Positions 9,355 to 19,576 of a stretch of 64,000 nt of DNA are shown here, piece by piece. The stretch spans positions 1 through 64,000 of the forward strand of contig JAJUJL010000008.1 of assembly GCA_029265355.1 (NCBI GenBank). The letters are read 5' to 3'. The notes below the pieces were generated by a model. That model was not told the origin of the DNA. It did not search any database and saw only the letters and a program-made list of their open reading frames with translations. Origin of the DNA: Chloroflexota bacterium. Lineage in GTDB: Bacteria; Chloroflexota; Anaerolineae; Anaerolineales; UBA4823. The position numbers and the translations under genes were made by a program. The stretch's first letter is position 1. Every line of letters starts with the position of its first letter.

Positions 9355-10329
9355 TCATGGCGTCGTGCGCCAGGCCAGGCTATACCAGCGTAGATATTGT
9401 TCGACATGCGCCGACCAGTAAGCCTCTTCATGGTAGCCCGGGAACAGATACCATTCGTGCGGAATGCCTTTTTCGGTGAGCAGATTTTCGAACCAGCGCG
9501 CCGATTCCAGGATGGCAGGGCGATCTTTATCCCCGATGTCGAGGTAGATGCGCGGCAAGTGCTCCGGGGATATAACATCCAACCAGCCGCGCACCTTGCC
9601 GGTATCCTCCCAAAAGATAGGCAGGCTGTGCCCGCCAATGGCGCCGAACAACTCCCAATGGGATAATCCCAGGTGCACGGCCCAGCCAGCGCCGCGCGAC
9701 AAGCCGCCTATGGCGCGACCAGCCCGCTCCGCTCGGGTGCGATAGTTTTCATCGATGTGGGGGATCAGCTTCTCGACCAGTACGGCGCCAAACGGATCTT
9801 CGCTGGGCTGAGCCCAGGAGCGATCGCGCGGCAGCAGGATCAGGAAAGGCGGCGCCTCGCCGGAAGCGATCAGGCGGTTGGCGGCTTCATCGGCGCCCAG
9901 GCGGTCCCACTGGTCGTGATTGTAGTTCATGCCGTGGATCAGGATCAGCAGCGGGTATCTCGCCGAGGGAGTCTGGTCATAGCAGGGCGGCAAATATATG
10001 GAGTACTCCAGGGGGAGCTTGAGGCGTGGGTCGCGCAAACTGCCCTGCTCAAAGCGCCCGCCCTGCGCCAGGCATGCCAGCGGCGTGGGACTGCCTGTCG
10101 CTATCGGTCTCGGGAGCAGCGTGGCAGGTGTTGAGCTGGCTGTTGGCACTGGCGTTTGCGTGGCTGGGACCGCAGCAGTTGGGGAGATCGTGCGGACAGC
10201 AGAAACAGCAAACGTTGGAGGAAGATTCGGGGTCTGGTCAACCTGTGATGACTGGGACTGCGGGCTGGCCTGGCAACCCGCCATCAGCAGTATCAAAATA
10301 CACCATAGAGATACACTGCGCGCCAACAT
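9355..10329 (-). CDS. Lipoprotein alpha/beta-hydrolase esterase
   Basis: This 324-residue protein has a lipoprotein signal peptide (LLMAGC, Cys near residue 19), a Thr/Pro/Ala-rich linker, and then an esterase-D-type alpha/beta hydrolase. The oxyanion region is LILIHGMNY, and the nucleophile elbow GGLSRGAG holds the catalytic Ser. A late HEE (YPGYHEEAYW) is the likely catalytic His. It should act on the outer face of the membrane on an ester substrate that cannot be named from sequence. It stands alone between ftsK and spoVS. Confidence 0.85.
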   Translation of the reverse strand: MLARSVSLWCILILLMAGCQASPQSQSSQVDQTPNLPPTFAVSAVRTISPTAAVPATQTPVPTASSTPATLLPRPIATGSPTPLACLAQGGRFEQGSLRDPRLKLPLEYSIYLPPCYDQTPSARYPLLILIHGMNYNHDQWDRLGADEAANRLIASGEAPPFLILLPRDRSWAQPSEDPFGAVLVEKLIPHIDENYRTRAERAGRAIGGLSRGAGWAVHLGLSHWELFGAIGGHSLPIFWEDTGKVRGWLDVISPEHLPRIYLDIGDKDRPAILESARWFENLLTEKGIPHEWYLFPGYHEEAYWSAHVEQYLRWYSLAWRTTP

Positions 10330-10378
10330 TACGCTGCGAGTGTATCAAAAGATCGCCCGCCAGTCCAGGAAGAGCCGA

Positions 10379-10645
10379 TTACGCGCCGCGCAGCTCGATG
10401 GTGAACTTGATAGCTGTGCGCACCTTCGCGTCGATTTCTACATCAACAAATTCCGGTACGAAAACGATGCTGTAACCGTCCTCCGCGAGATAACTCTTGG
10501 CCAGCGCCATGGCTTTGACAGCCTGGTTGATGGCGCTGGCTCCGATGGCTTGAACCTCGACGTGCTTGTGCTCCCGAAACACGCCAGCGATTGCGCCCGC
10601 CACTGCAGAGGTGCGCGATTTGCCAGATACTTTGATGACGTCCAT
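10379..10645 (-). CDS. spoVS: SpoVS-family protein
   Basis: This 88-residue protein matches the stage V sporulation protein S family throughout (MDVIKVSGKSRTSAVAGAIAG at the start, KFTIEL at the end). The start is set by a strong ribosome site (GGGGAGG) eight bases before ATG 10645; an in-frame extension to 10702 is not used. SpoVS is a small nucleic-acid-binding fold, needed for spore coat assembly in Bacillus but widespread in non-sporulating thermophiles and Chloroflexota. No sporulation genes are seen here, so the role is probably regulatory and is unknown. Confidence 0.93.
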   Translation of the reverse strand: MDVIKVSGKSRTSAVAGAIAGVFREHKHVEVQAIGASAINQAVKAMALAKSYLAEDGYSIVFVPEFVDVEIDAKVRTAIKFTIELRGA

Positions 10646-10723
10646 GGATCCATCCTCCCCGATAGTCCATCGCGCTGACAAGTAGGGCTGGTTCACGACC
10701 ATTCGACCACCTCACCCAAATTT

Positions 10724-10752
10724 ATTGTACAAGAATTTTTGCAACGGCGCAA
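10724..10752 (-). promoter_or_regulatory. Promoter for spoVS
   Basis: On the minus strand TTGCGC (-35, 10747-10752) and TACAAT (-10, 10724-10729) are separated by 17 bases. The predicted leader is about 70 bases. The remainder of the divergent gap to 10929 contains an extended -10 (TGCTATATA, 10836-10844) facing the plus-strand aminotransferase gene. Confidence 0.55.
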
Positions 10753-10929
10753 CAGGTATTCGTTCAAAATCCAACTGGCTTTTTTCGGTCATGCACCACC
10801 TTGACTCCCCCCGCTGGCATATTTGATGTACACTATGCTATATAGGATTAGAATTGTTTGGGCGGATAAACGCTGCCCAAACGCTCCGAAAATCCAGCCA
10901 AAGACCCTCTTTTCACAAGGAGTTCACCA

Positions 10930-12051
10930 ATGGAAGCCAGCTCAATGCGCGACCTTGACGTGCCCACTCGCATTCTACTTGGACCCGGACCCAGCACCGC
11001 GGCGCCGCGCGTGCTGCGCGCTATGGCAACCCCTTTGCTGGGACACCTGGACCCGGAATACCTGAAGGTGATGGATGAGGTGCAGGCGCTGCTGCGCTAC
11101 CTGTTCCAGACAGAAAACGAGCTCACGCTGCCCATTTCGGGCACCGGCACCGCCGGTATGGAGACTGCCCTGTGCAACTTGATCGAACCCGGGGATGCGG
11201 TGCTGGTGACAGTCAAAGGCTATTTTGGCGAGCGGCTGTACGAGATGGCCTCGCGCTGGGGCGCTCAGGTCGACCGCCTCGATCGTCCCTGGGGACAGGT
11301 CTTCGAACCCGAGGAGATCGAAACTGCGCTGAAGTCCAGGCGCTACAAGCTGCTGGCGCTGGTGCACGCCGAGACCTCCACCGGCGCCTGGCAACCGGGC
11401 ATCGCTGAGATTGCCGCCGCTGCCCACCGTCACGGCGCGTTGCTGCTGCTCGACACAGTCACTTCCCTGGGCGGTTTGCCGGTGCAGATTGACGAATGGC
11501 AGGTAGATATCGCCTACAGCGGCTCGCAAAAATGCCTGTCGGCCCCTCCCGGATTGGCGCCGTTGACCGTCTCGCCGCGCGCTCTGGAGGCTATTCGTAA
11601 ACGAAAAACACCCGTGCCCAGCTTTTACCTGGACCTGGTGCAGCTCAGCCGCTACTGGGGGCAGGAGCGCAGTTACCACCACACTGCGCCGATCAGCCTG
11701 AATTACGCCCTGCGCGAGGCGCTGCGCATGGTGCAGGAAGAAGGCTTACAGGCGCGCTTTAACCGGCACCAGGCCAACGCCGAATTGCTATGGGAAGGCC
11801 TGGAAGCGCTGGACTTGCCGCCGCTGATGCCACGTGCTCACCGCCTGCCCACATTGACCACGCCGCAGCTCTCACCAGCCATCGATGACATTGCCGTGCG
11901 TCGCCGCCTGCTGCAGGATTTCAATATCGAGATCGCTGGCGGTTTTGGCCCGCTCAAGGGCAAGGTGTGGCGCATTGGGTTGATGGGCAATTCCAGCCGG
12001 CGCGAATATGTTACCCTGCTGTTGGCTGCCCTGCGCGAGGTGTTGGCTTGA
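10930..12051 (+). CDS. Alanine-glyoxylate/serine-pyruvate aminotransferase family
   Basis: This 373-residue PLP enzyme is of fold type I, class V. Family landmarks are the N-terminal LLGPGPS, the cofactor-binding SGTGTAGMET, LLLDTVTSLGG with the Asp that contacts the PLP ring nitrogen, and the Schiff-base Lys in YSGSQKCL. Proteins of this type transfer the amino group of serine or alanine to glyoxylate. AAGGAG lies at normal spacing before ATG 10930. The next gene starts inside its stop codon, and both are aminotransferases of the same class, so a two-enzyme operon is likely. The exact substrate cannot be told from sequence. Confidence 0.88.
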   Translation: MEASSMRDLDVPTRILLGPGPSTAAPRVLRAMATPLLGHLDPEYLKVMDEVQALLRYLFQTENELTLPISGTGTAGMETALCNLIEPGDAVLVTVKGYFGERLYEMASRWGAQVDRLDRPWGQVFEPEEIETALKSRRYKLLALVHAETSTGAWQPGIAEIAAAAHRHGALLLLDTVTSLGGLPVQIDEWQVDIAYSGSQKCLSAPPGLAPLTVSPRALEAIRKRKTPVPSFYLDLVQLSRYWGQERSYHHTAPISLNYALREALRMVQEEGLQARFNRHQANAELLWEGLEALDLPPLMPRAHRLPTLTTPQLSPAIDDIAVRRRLLQDFNIEIAGGFGPLKGKVWRIGLMGNSSRREYVTLLLAALREVLA

Positions 12052-13223
12052 ATCAGGGTGAAACAGCGCCTGCCCCAAACTGGGATGCCTGGCGGGCTGA
12101 ATTCCCCGGCCTGCGGCAGCGCACTTACCTGAACACGGTCTCCCTGGGACAGCTCTCCAGGCGCTCGCGCGCCGCGGTGAATCGTTTTCTAGACCTGTGG
12201 ACAGAGTACGGCGCCTCGGCCTGGTACAGTTTCTGGCTCCAAGAAGTGAATGCGCTGCGCGGCGAATTCGCCCGCCTGATCAACGCCAGCGTTGATGAAA
12301 TTGCTATCCTGCCCAATATTTCCTCCGCCCTGGCCGCTGTAGCTTCTTGCCTGGATTACCAGTCTCGCCCGCGGGTAGTTTCCTGCGAGCTGGATTTCCC
12401 TACCGTGCCTTATCACTTCCAGGCTCGCAGCAGAGAAGGTGTGGAGAGCGTGCTGTTGGCCTCGCCCGACCGGGTGAGCGTGCCTTTGGAAGATTTCGCT
12501 CGGGCTATCGACCAGCGCACCGCGCTGGTGGCCACCTGCCGGGTGTACTTTACCAGCGGCTACATCCAGGACATAAAAGCCCTGGCGGAGATGGCGCATG
12601 ACCAGGGGGCGCTGCTGCTGGTGGATGATTACCAGGGCACCGGTCAACTGCCTATCGACGTCAAATCCACAGGGGTGGATTTCCTGGTGACCGGCGGGTT
12701 GAAGTGGTTGCTTGGCGGGCCGGGTGTGGCTTACCTGTACGTGCGCCGAGAGCTGGCTGTTCGCCTGCAGCCGCGCATCGCGGGCTGGTTTGGTCACCGG
12801 CGGCAGTTCGATTTCGACCCGCACACCTTCGAATACCGCCCAGACGCGGCTCGCTTCGAGGCTGGCACACCGGCTGTTGCCGCTGTTTACGCCGGCAAGG
12901 CCGGCCTGGAAATCATCAACGAGATTGGGCCAGCGCAAATCCGCCGCCGTGCTGCAGCCTTGAACCAGGACCTGGTATCGCGACTGCGTTCCCATGGCTA
13001 CCGCCTGCGCATACCCGCCGATCCCGACAGGCAAGCCAGCATCACCCTGGTGGAGCTGGCGGATCCCATGTTGGTCACCCGCCAACTGGCCGAGCGCGGT
13101 ATCATCGTGGACAAACGCCCCGGTGTCATCCGCATCTCACCCTATTTTTACAACACGCTCGATGAAAACGAGATCATCGTGCAGGCGTTGGACGACATCG
13201 TGACCCCACAGGATCGGGATTGA
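12048..13223 (+). CDS. Class V aminotransferase (cysteine-desulfurase-like)
   Basis: About 391 residues from a TTG at 12048 that overlaps the previous stop (TTGA) and has GAGG seven bases upstream; the longer frame back to 11967 lies inside the previous gene. Landmarks are YLNTVSLGQ near the N-terminus, LLVDDYQGTGQ with the PLP-contacting Asp, and GGLKWLLGG with the Schiff-base Lys. It resembles kynureninase and cysteine-desulfurase-like enzymes, but no desulfurase Cys loop is obvious. Translational coupling to the upstream aminotransferase suggests a shared pathway, which I cannot name. Confidence 0.82.
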   Translation: MNQGETAPAPNWDAWRAEFPGLRQRTYLNTVSLGQLSRRSRAAVNRFLDLWTEYGASAWYSFWLQEVNALRGEFARLINASVDEIAILPNISSALAAVASCLDYQSRPRVVSCELDFPTVPYHFQARSREGVESVLLASPDRVSVPLEDFARAIDQRTALVATCRVYFTSGYIQDIKALAEMAHDQGALLLVDDYQGTGQLPIDVKSTGVDFLVTGGLKWLLGGPGVAYLYVRRELAVRLQPRIAGWFGHRRQFDFDPHTFEYRPDAARFEAGTPAVAAVYAGKAGLEIINEIGPAQIRRRAAALNQDLVSRLRSHGYRLRIPADPDRQASITLVELADPMLVTRQLAERGIIVDKRPGVIRISPYFYNTLDENEIIVQALDDIVTPQDRD

Positions 13224-13279
13224 ACCATGCCAAAGCGAAGTGCTTTGTCTGCCTCGCCGGTTTGCATTAAAATACAACC

Positions 13280-13636
13280 ATGAAGCGTTGGTTTTGGTTC
13301 TTGCTGGCTTTGCTCGCTGGGGCAAGTGCTGGTCTGTTTTATGGTTGGCGCCTGGATCCGGTCAAGTATGTAGATACCACGCCTGACACGCTGCGCATCG
13401 ATTACCAGAGCGACTACGTGCTGATGACTGCGGAAGCTTACCAGGGAGAGGGCGATCTTGAATTGGCAGCTCGTCGCCTGGCGCTGCTGGGCAACCGCCC
13501 TTTGGCGGACATTGTCCGCCAGGCGATACTGTTTGGTGAGAGCCGCGGTTATACCGACTCCGACCTGGAGCGCATGCGCCGGCTGGAGGCTGACCTGCAA
13601 GCGCAATTTCCGACAGGGGCTGGTAGCGCGCCATGA
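13280..13636 (+). CDS. Small membrane-anchored protein of unknown function
   Basis: This 118-residue protein has one N-terminal membrane segment (FWFLLALLAGASAGLFYGW). A conserved-looking block follows (VKYVDTTPDTLRIDYQSDYVLM), and then helices rich in Leu, Ala and Arg. Its stop overlaps the start of the next gene (ATGA), and that gene repeats the same block, so the two are duplicates. I do not recognise a family. Confidence 0.75.
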   Translation: MKRWFWFLLALLAGASAGLFYGWRLDPVKYVDTTPDTLRIDYQSDYVLMTAEAYQGEGDLELAARRLALLGNRPLADIVRQAILFGESRGYTDSDLERMRRLEADLQAQFPTGAGSAP

Positions 13637-14640
13637 ACAGAGAGGCGCGCGGTCCCTGGTACCTGCTCACCGGGCTGCTGTTGGGCGCCGTGCTGGGCGT
13701 GGCGTATGCCTGGATGGTGCAGCCGGTTGAGTATATCAACACCTCGCCCGCCTCTCTGCGCTCGGATTTCAAAGACCGCTATCGCGCCTTGATCGCCTCA
13801 GCCTACATGGCGAATAGCGACCTGGTGCGCGCCCGGGCGCGCCTTGAGCTGCTGCAAGATGCAGACGTGTACCAGGCCCTGGCAGAGCAGGCGCAGCGCA
13901 CACTGGCCGAAGGTCGCTCTCCAGAGGAGGCCCGCGCCCTGGGTTTGTTAGCCGTTGCCATCCGACAGTCCAGCTCGGCTGCAGGCTCTGGAGGCGTGCC
14001 AACTTCCGGCGAGACGCCCTCGCCTCCCCCGCCTGCTACACCTCAATCTACAACCAACTTCACTGCCACCCTGCAGAGCATCCCTGTCATCACAACCACC
14101 CAGGCCGCACCGCTCGGTACGCCCACCGCACCGGTGACCACGACCCAGGTCTTGAGCGTTACGCTGGCCATATCGCCCACCCTGCCGCTTCCAACTGCGC
14201 GCTCCGCGACGGCCACACCCTCCCCGTCGTCGATCCGCTTTGCCACCCTCACACCCACGCGCACCCCCACCCCGTTGCCCACGCGCACGTCCACGCCCAC
14301 TCCGGGCGCTCCTTTCGTGCTCGACTCGCTGCGCCAGGTTTGCGACCGCCAATGGACCGAGCCGCTTCTACAAGTGGAGACATTGGATGCAGCCCGCCAA
14401 CCCGTCTCCGGTGTGGAAGTGTTGGTACAATGGCCTGGCGGGCAGGATCGCTTCTTGACCGGTCTCAAGCCAGAGATCGGCCCGGGGTACGGCGATTTCA
14501 CCATGACGCCCGGCGTCACTTACTTGCTCCAGATAGCCGGCGGGGGCCAGCCCGTGCCCGACTTGACTACGCCGGAATGCGAGGATGCGACCGGGACGCG
14601 TTACTGGGGCTCGTGGCGCCTGATCTTCGCGCAACCCTGA
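13633..14640 (+). CDS. Membrane-anchored protein with Thr/Pro-rich stalk
   Basis: This 335-residue protein begins with a membrane segment (YLLTGLLLGAVLGVAYAW). The same block as its neighbour follows (VEYINTSPASLRSDFKDRYRAL), then helices to about residue 120. A low-complexity Thr/Pro/Ser linker of about 100 residues follows, ending in a small beta-rich domain (about residues 235-335) with two Cys (RQVCDRQW and TPECEDA) that could form a disulfide. The layout suggests an extracytoplasmic domain held away from the membrane. It is translationally coupled to its short paralogue upstream. Function unknown. Confidence 0.75.
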   Translation: MNREARGPWYLLTGLLLGAVLGVAYAWMVQPVEYINTSPASLRSDFKDRYRALIASAYMANSDLVRARARLELLQDADVYQALAEQAQRTLAEGRSPEEARALGLLAVAIRQSSSAAGSGGVPTSGETPSPPPPATPQSTTNFTATLQSIPVITTTQAAPLGTPTAPVTTTQVLSVTLAISPTLPLPTARSATATPSPSSIRFATLTPTRTPTPLPTRTSTPTPGAPFVLDSLRQVCDRQWTEPLLQVETLDAARQPVSGVEVLVQWPGGQDRFLTGLKPEIGPGYGDFTMTPGVTYLLQIAGGGQPVPDLTTPECEDATGTRYWGSWRLIFAQP

Positions 14641-14658
14641 GCCAACTTGGAGCCTTTC

Positions 14659-15441
14659 ATGCCCTTTGGGGAAATCTACGCGCTGGCTGGCGCTGCCCTG
14701 TTGGCCATCATGAGCGCGCTGTGGCTGTTGAGCCTGACGCTGAGCGATGCCAGCATCGTAGATGTTTTCTGGGGGCCAGGGTTTGTGATCTGCGCCTGGA
14801 TTTTTGCTGCGTTCACCCCCCAAGGAGCCATGCCGCGCAAAGCACTGCTGCTTGCGCTGGTCAGCATTTGGGGACTGCGCCTGGCGCTGCACATCTGGCT
14901 TCGCAACCGGGGCAAAGGTGAAGACCAGCGTTATCAGAGCTGGCGCAAGCAGCACAGCAAACACTGGTGGTGGCGGAGCTTCTTCCAGGTTTTTTTGCTG
15001 CAAGGCATCCTCTTGTGGCTCATTTCGGCTCCGCTGCTGGCTGCGCAACTCGCTGCACAACCAAAACAGTTGAGCTGGATAGATTGGCTGGGGGCGATGG
15101 TATGGGCAGTTGGCTTTTATTTCGAGGCGGTGGGCGACTGGCAATTGAACCGCTTCAAATCCGACCCAACGAACCGGGGTAAGCTGCTCACCAGCGGCGT
15201 GTGGCGCTATACGCGCCACCCCAACTATTTCGGCGACGCCGTCCAATGGTGGGGCTATTACTTGCTGGCAGTCTCGGCTGGCGGCTGGTGGACAGTCTAC
15301 AGTCCACTGCTGATGACCTGGTTGCTGCTGAAAGTCTCTGGTGTGGCATTGCTCGAGCGTTCGCTCCAGGATACCAAGCCGGGATACCAGGAGTACACGC
15401 GCACCACCAGCGCCTTTTTTCCCTGGTTTCGCAAAAAATAG
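14659..15441 (+). CDS. DUF1295 membrane protein
   Basis: This 260-residue protein has about seven membrane segments. The C-terminal motif YTRHPNYFGD is typical of the steroid 5-alpha-reductase/isoprenylcysteine methyltransferase superfamily (DUF1295). ATG 14659 is chosen because GGAG lies six bases upstream; the in-frame TTG 14647 has none. Members bind NADPH or SAM and modify lipids, but the substrate here is unknown. It starts 18 bases after the stalk protein and may share its transcript. Confidence 0.85.
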   Translation: MPFGEIYALAGAALLAIMSALWLLSLTLSDASIVDVFWGPGFVICAWIFAAFTPQGAMPRKALLLALVSIWGLRLALHIWLRNRGKGEDQRYQSWRKQHSKHWWWRSFFQVFLLQGILLWLISAPLLAAQLAAQPKQLSWIDWLGAMVWAVGFYFEAVGDWQLNRFKSDPTNRGKLLTSGVWRYTRHPNYFGDAVQWWGYYLLAVSAGGWWTVYSPLLMTWLLLKVSGVALLERSLQDTKPGYQEYTRTTSAFFPWFRKK

Positions 15442-15463
15442 CTGGACGAATCCAACCTTGCTG

Positions 15464-15620
15464 TGATATACTTTTTCGCCGTGCCCGCTGCAAGCGGCGC
15501 GCCCGCTTGGCGCGGGAATACCCCATCTCACACGCTTCTGGACCGTTCCGGGCGTGCCGCACATGCGGCGCCGGGGCGGGATGAAGGAAGCGGAGGCAAA
15601 ACGCAAAGGAGTTATAAGCA
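15464..15620 (+). promoter_or_regulatory. rpsB promoter and structured leader
   Basis: An extended -10 (TGATATACT, 15464-15472) precedes a GC-rich untranslated leader of about 140 bases with several self-complementary segments (for example CCCGC/GCGGG around 15500). It ends in AAAGGAG, 11 bases before the rpsB ATG. Long structured leaders on rpsB operons are often autoregulatory sites for S2; this one is an inference from length and structure only. Confidence 0.45.
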
Positions 15621-16613
15621 ATGGCGATCGTTCCTATGAAATCGCTGCTTGAGAGTGGTGTGCATTTTGGACACCGCACACACAAGTGGCACCCAGCGAT
15701 GAAGCCGTACATCTTTACCGAGCGTAACGGCATCCACATCATCGATCTGCAAAAAACCGTCAAGGCGCTAGAACAATCCTATAACCTGGTGCGTGATACC
15801 GTTGCCGGTGGAGGCACGGTGTTATTCGTTGGCACCAAGCGCCAGGCCCAGGAAACCATCCAGGCTGAGGCGACCCGCGCCGGCATGCCCTACGTGACGC
15901 AGCGTTGGCTGGGCGGTATGCTGACCAACTGGCGCACCATCCGGGCGCGCATCAATGAGCTCGAAAAGCTGGAAAGAATGCGCTCGCGGGGCGATTTCGA
16001 GCGCATCACCAAAAAAGAGGCCCTGCTGCTCTCCCGCAAGATCGAGCGCCTGGAAATGCTGCTGGGCGGCATTCGCAGCCTGGTGCGCGTGCCTGAGCTG
16101 CTGTTCGTTGTCGACGTGCGCCGCGAAGCCACTGCCATCCATGAAGCTAACCTGCTTGCCATTCCAGTCATCGCCCTGGTCGACACAAACTGTGACCCGA
16201 GCAGCGTTGATTACGTCATTCCATCCAATGATGACGCCATACGCGCCATCAAGCTGCTGGTCGGCAAAATCGCCGATGCGGCGCTGGAAGGCCGCGCGAT
16301 GCGCAAGGAAGAGGACATGGAGGCCATCCCCGCCGGTGCAGCCGCAGGCGTCGAGGAACCTGAGCTCGCCGACGAAGATCTGCTCGGCGAGGCGACCCTG
16401 GCCAAGCTTTCTGGTGGTCGTACGCAGGTGTTCAGCGCAGAGGACGAGGATATCAGCACCGATTGGATCGAAGAAGAGGCCGAAGCCGAGGAAGCAGCCT
16501 TCGAAGATGAGGACATTCTGGAAGAGGAGATCATCGCAGAAGAATTCGAAGAAGAATTCGATGAGGAAGCTGGGCGCGGTCATGACGATGAAGACGAGGA
16601 CGACGAGGATTAG
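15621..16613 (+). CDS. rpsB: 30S ribosomal protein S2
   Basis: S2 binds the head-body junction of the 30S subunit and recruits S1. The first 230 or so residues match S2 closely ([19 protein letters not shown] at the start, [22 protein letters not shown]). The protein is 330 residues, well above the usual 230-260. The extra C-terminal 75-100 residues are extremely acidic, with runs of Glu and Asp to the end. The gene opens the conserved rpsB-tsf-pyrH-frr-uppS-cdsA cluster and ends two bases before tsf. Confidence 0.97.
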   Translation: MAIVPMKSLLESGVHFGHRTHKWHPAMKPYIFTERNGIHIIDLQKTVKALEQSYNLVRDTVAGGGTVLFVGTKRQAQETIQAEATRAGMPYVTQRWLGGMLTNWRTIRARINELEKLERMRSRGDFERITKKEALLLSRKIERLEMLLGGIRSLVRVPELLFVVDVRREATAIHEANLLAIPVIALVDTNCDPSSVDYVIPSNDDAIRAIKLLVGKIADAALEGRAMRKEEDMEAIPAGAAAGVEEPELADEDLLGEATLAKLSGGRTQVFSAEDEDISTDWIEEEAEAEEAAFEDEDILEEEIIAEEFEEEFDEEAGRGHDDEDEDDED

Positions 16614-16615
16614 CA

Positions 16616-17218
16616 ATGGCAATCACCACTGAACAGATTAAAGAACTGCGTGCAGCCACCGGCGCAGGCATCCTGGACTGCCGCAAAGCCCTGGAACAGG
16701 CCGAGGGTGACTTCGACAAGGCGGTTGATTTCTTGCGCGAGAAGGGCCTGGCGACGGCGGCCAAGCGCGCCGATCGGGAAGCATCGGAAGGAAGAGTTGA
16801 ACTGTATTCACACGGCGGTGGTCGCGTGGGTGTGATGGTCGAAGTGAACTGCGAAACCGATTTTGTCGCCCGTTCAGATGCCTTCAAAACCCTGGCGCAC
16901 GAAATTGCGCTTCAAATTGCCGCCTCCGCCCCACGCTACATTCGCGATACAGAGATCCCCGAAGAAGTGCTGGAACACGAACGCGGCATCGCCCGGGCGC
17001 GGGCGCTGGAAGAAGGCAAACCGGAAGCTGTGCTCGAGCGAATTGTCGCCGGCCGCATCGAAAAGTTCAAAGATGAAGTCTGCTTGCTACGCCAACCCTA
17101 CATTCGGGATGAGTCGATCACCATCGATCAGTTAATTATGCAAAATGTGGCCGCCATCGGCGAGAATATCCTGGTGCGCCGCTTTGCACGTTGGGAGGTT
17201 GGCGAGGGCCTGGCTTGA
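16616..17218 (+). CDS. tsf: Elongation factor Ts
   Basis: EF-Ts recycles EF-Tu by exchanging GDP for GTP. At 200 residues it is the short form found in several deep-branching phyla. The N-terminal UBA-like domain (IKELRAATGAGILDCRKAL) and the core motif NCETDFVARSDAF are both present. It starts two bases after the rpsB stop codon and is co-transcribed with it. Confidence 0.97.
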   Translation: MAITTEQIKELRAATGAGILDCRKALEQAEGDFDKAVDFLREKGLATAAKRADREASEGRVELYSHGGGRVGVMVEVNCETDFVARSDAFKTLAHEIALQIAASAPRYIRDTEIPEEVLEHERGIARARALEEGKPEAVLERIVAGRIEKFKDEVCLLRQPYIRDESITIDQLIMQNVAAIGENILVRRFARWEVGEGLA

Positions 17219-17328
17219 TCCTGGTTTTATGCCCAATGTGGTGTTGCAAACCTGTGCCTGACGCTGAACCCATGATGCCTCAAACCGATCTCGCCCCCTT
17301 GGCTGGAGGGCAAGGATAGTGGAAATCG

Positions 17329-17366
17329 AATGCCTGCAGCGAGTATCGCCAGCAGGCATTTATTTT
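17329..17366 (+). terminator. Probable intrinsic terminator after tsf
   Basis: A nine-base perfect stem (AATGCCTGC, 17329-17337, with GCAGGCATT, 17352-17360) with a 14-base loop is followed by TATTTT. It could end the rpsB-tsf transcript or attenuate read-through into pyrH. Confidence 0.55.
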
Positions 17367-17372
17367 GCCTGA

Positions 17373-18125
<753 letters not shown>

Positions 18126-18231
18126 ATAAGCATACACCCTTTTCGCCATCTGCATTTTCGAGTATCCTATAAGGGTATCGGGTTCATCATGCTCTCAGCG
18201 CGCACTGCTGCCTGAGGTTGTGGAGGGCGTT

Positions 18232-18789
18232 ATGTTGAATGATGTTTATAAGGAGACCGAAGCCCGTATGAAAGGCGCTGTTCAAGCTCTGGAAGAAGAC
18301 TTGAGCGGCATTCGCACGGGACGCGCCAGCCCAGCATTGGTAGAAAGGCTGCCGGTTGAATACTACGGCAATCCGACACCCCTGATCCAGCTTGCCAGCA
18401 TCAGCGTGCCCGAGCCGCGTTCCCTGCTGATACGCCCATTCGATGCTTCTACCTTGAGAACGATCGAACGAGCTATCCTGGCTTCCGACCTGGGACTCAC
18501 CCCCAACAATGACGGCAAAACGATCCGTTTGAATTTGCCGCCGCTGACCGAAGAGCGCCGGCGTGAGTTGGTCAAAGTGGTGCACAATCGGGTAGAAGAA
18601 GCCCGCGTCGCGGCGCGCAATGTGCGCCGGGATAGTATCCGCGACCTGCGCGAGCTCGAACAAGAAAAACTGATTTCGGAAGACGAACTGAAACGCGGCG
18701 AGGAAGAGCTGCAAAAAATCACCGATCGCTATATCGAGGATATCAATGCGATTGGCGAGCGCAAAGAAAAGGAAATCCTGGAGGTCTGA
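18232..18789 (+). CDS. frr: Ribosome recycling factor
   Basis: RRF splits post-termination ribosomes together with EF-G. The gene encodes 185 residues, exactly the family length, from ATG 18232, which has GGAGG at ideal spacing; an in-frame GTG 12 bases earlier is inside that site. Conserved segments are [25 protein letters not shown] and [15 protein letters not shown]. It lies between pyrH and uppS as in many bacteria. Confidence 0.97.
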   Translation: MLNDVYKETEARMKGAVQALEEDLSGIRTGRASPALVERLPVEYYGNPTPLIQLASISVPEPRSLLIRPFDASTLRTIERAILASDLGLTPNNDGKTIRLNLPPLTEERRRELVKVVHNRVEEARVAARNVRRDSIRDLRELEQEKLISEDELKRGEEELQKITDRYIEDINAIGERKEKEILEV

Positions 18790-18805
18790 CCACCAGCAAT
18801 TGAGA

Positions 18806-19576
18806 ATGGCAAGCTCTCCTTCAACCACCGTTTCTGAAATCTCTGCGCTTCCCGAGCGTATACCCACTCATGTCGCCATCATTATGGACGGCAACGGGCG
18901 CTGGGCGCTGGCGCGTGGGCTGCCGCGCCTGGCAGGCCATCGCGCCGGCACCGAAAATTTGCGCCGTGTCATCGAGGCCTGCATCGAATTCGGCGTGCGC
19001 TATCTCACCATCTATGCCTTCTCCACCGAGAACTGGGGGCGCCCGCAGGAAGAAGTGCAAGGTCTGATGCGCATTCTGGAAGATGTAATCGATAAAGAGC
19101 TGCAAGAACTGAACGACCAGGGCGTGCAACTGCGCCATATCGGCCGCCTGGATCGCTTGAGCCCGGTGCTGCAGGAAAAAGTGCTGCAAGCCGTTGACCT
19201 GACCCGCCATAACGAGCGCCTGGTGTTGAATGTGGCCTTCAACTACGGCGGGCGAGATGAGATTGTTTGCGCTGTGCAACGCATCATCGAGGATGGCTAC
19301 AAGGCGGAAGAAGTCACCAGTGAGTTGCTCAGCCAGTATCTCTTCACCGCGGGCGTGCCCGATCCAGACCTGATCATCCGCACCTCAGGCGAACTGCGCG
19401 GCAGCAATTTTCTGATCTGGCAGGGCGCCTACTCTGAATGGTATTTCACCCCCACGTATTGGCCTGATTTTGACCGTCAGGAACTATTCAAGGCGCTACA
19501 GGAATATGCTCATCGTGAGCGGCGCTACGGCGGCATAAACTCATTCGAAGAGGACACCGCCGGGCATGCTGGTTAA
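18806..19576 (+). CDS. uppS: Undecaprenyl diphosphate synthase
   Basis: UppS condenses isopentenyl diphosphate units onto farnesyl diphosphate, in cis, to make the lipid carrier for cell-wall synthesis. The 256-residue protein shows [10 protein letters not shown] with the catalytic Asp, then [17 protein letters not shown] and a C-terminal [18 protein letters not shown] 18806 is 16 bases after frr; longer frames run into frr. The stop overlaps cdsA by 11 bases. Confidence 0.96.
   Translation: MASSPSTTVSEISALPERIPTHVAIIMDGNGRWALARGLPRLAGHRAGTENLRRVIEACIEFGVRYLTIYAFSTENWGRPQEEVQGLMRILEDVIDKELQELNDQGVQLRHIGRLDRLSPVLQEKVLQAVDLTRHNERLVLNVAFNYGGRDEIVCAVQRIIEDGYKAEEVTSELLSQYLFTAGVPDPDLIIRTSGELRGSNFLIWQGAYSEWYFTPTYWPDFDRQELFKALQEYAHRERRYGGINSFEEDTAGHAG

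Noticed and set aside
14368-15621. A 417-codon minus-strand frame across the stalk protein and DUF1295 genes.
   Set aside because: It overlaps two convincing plus-strand genes and the rpsB leader, and has no recognisable domain.
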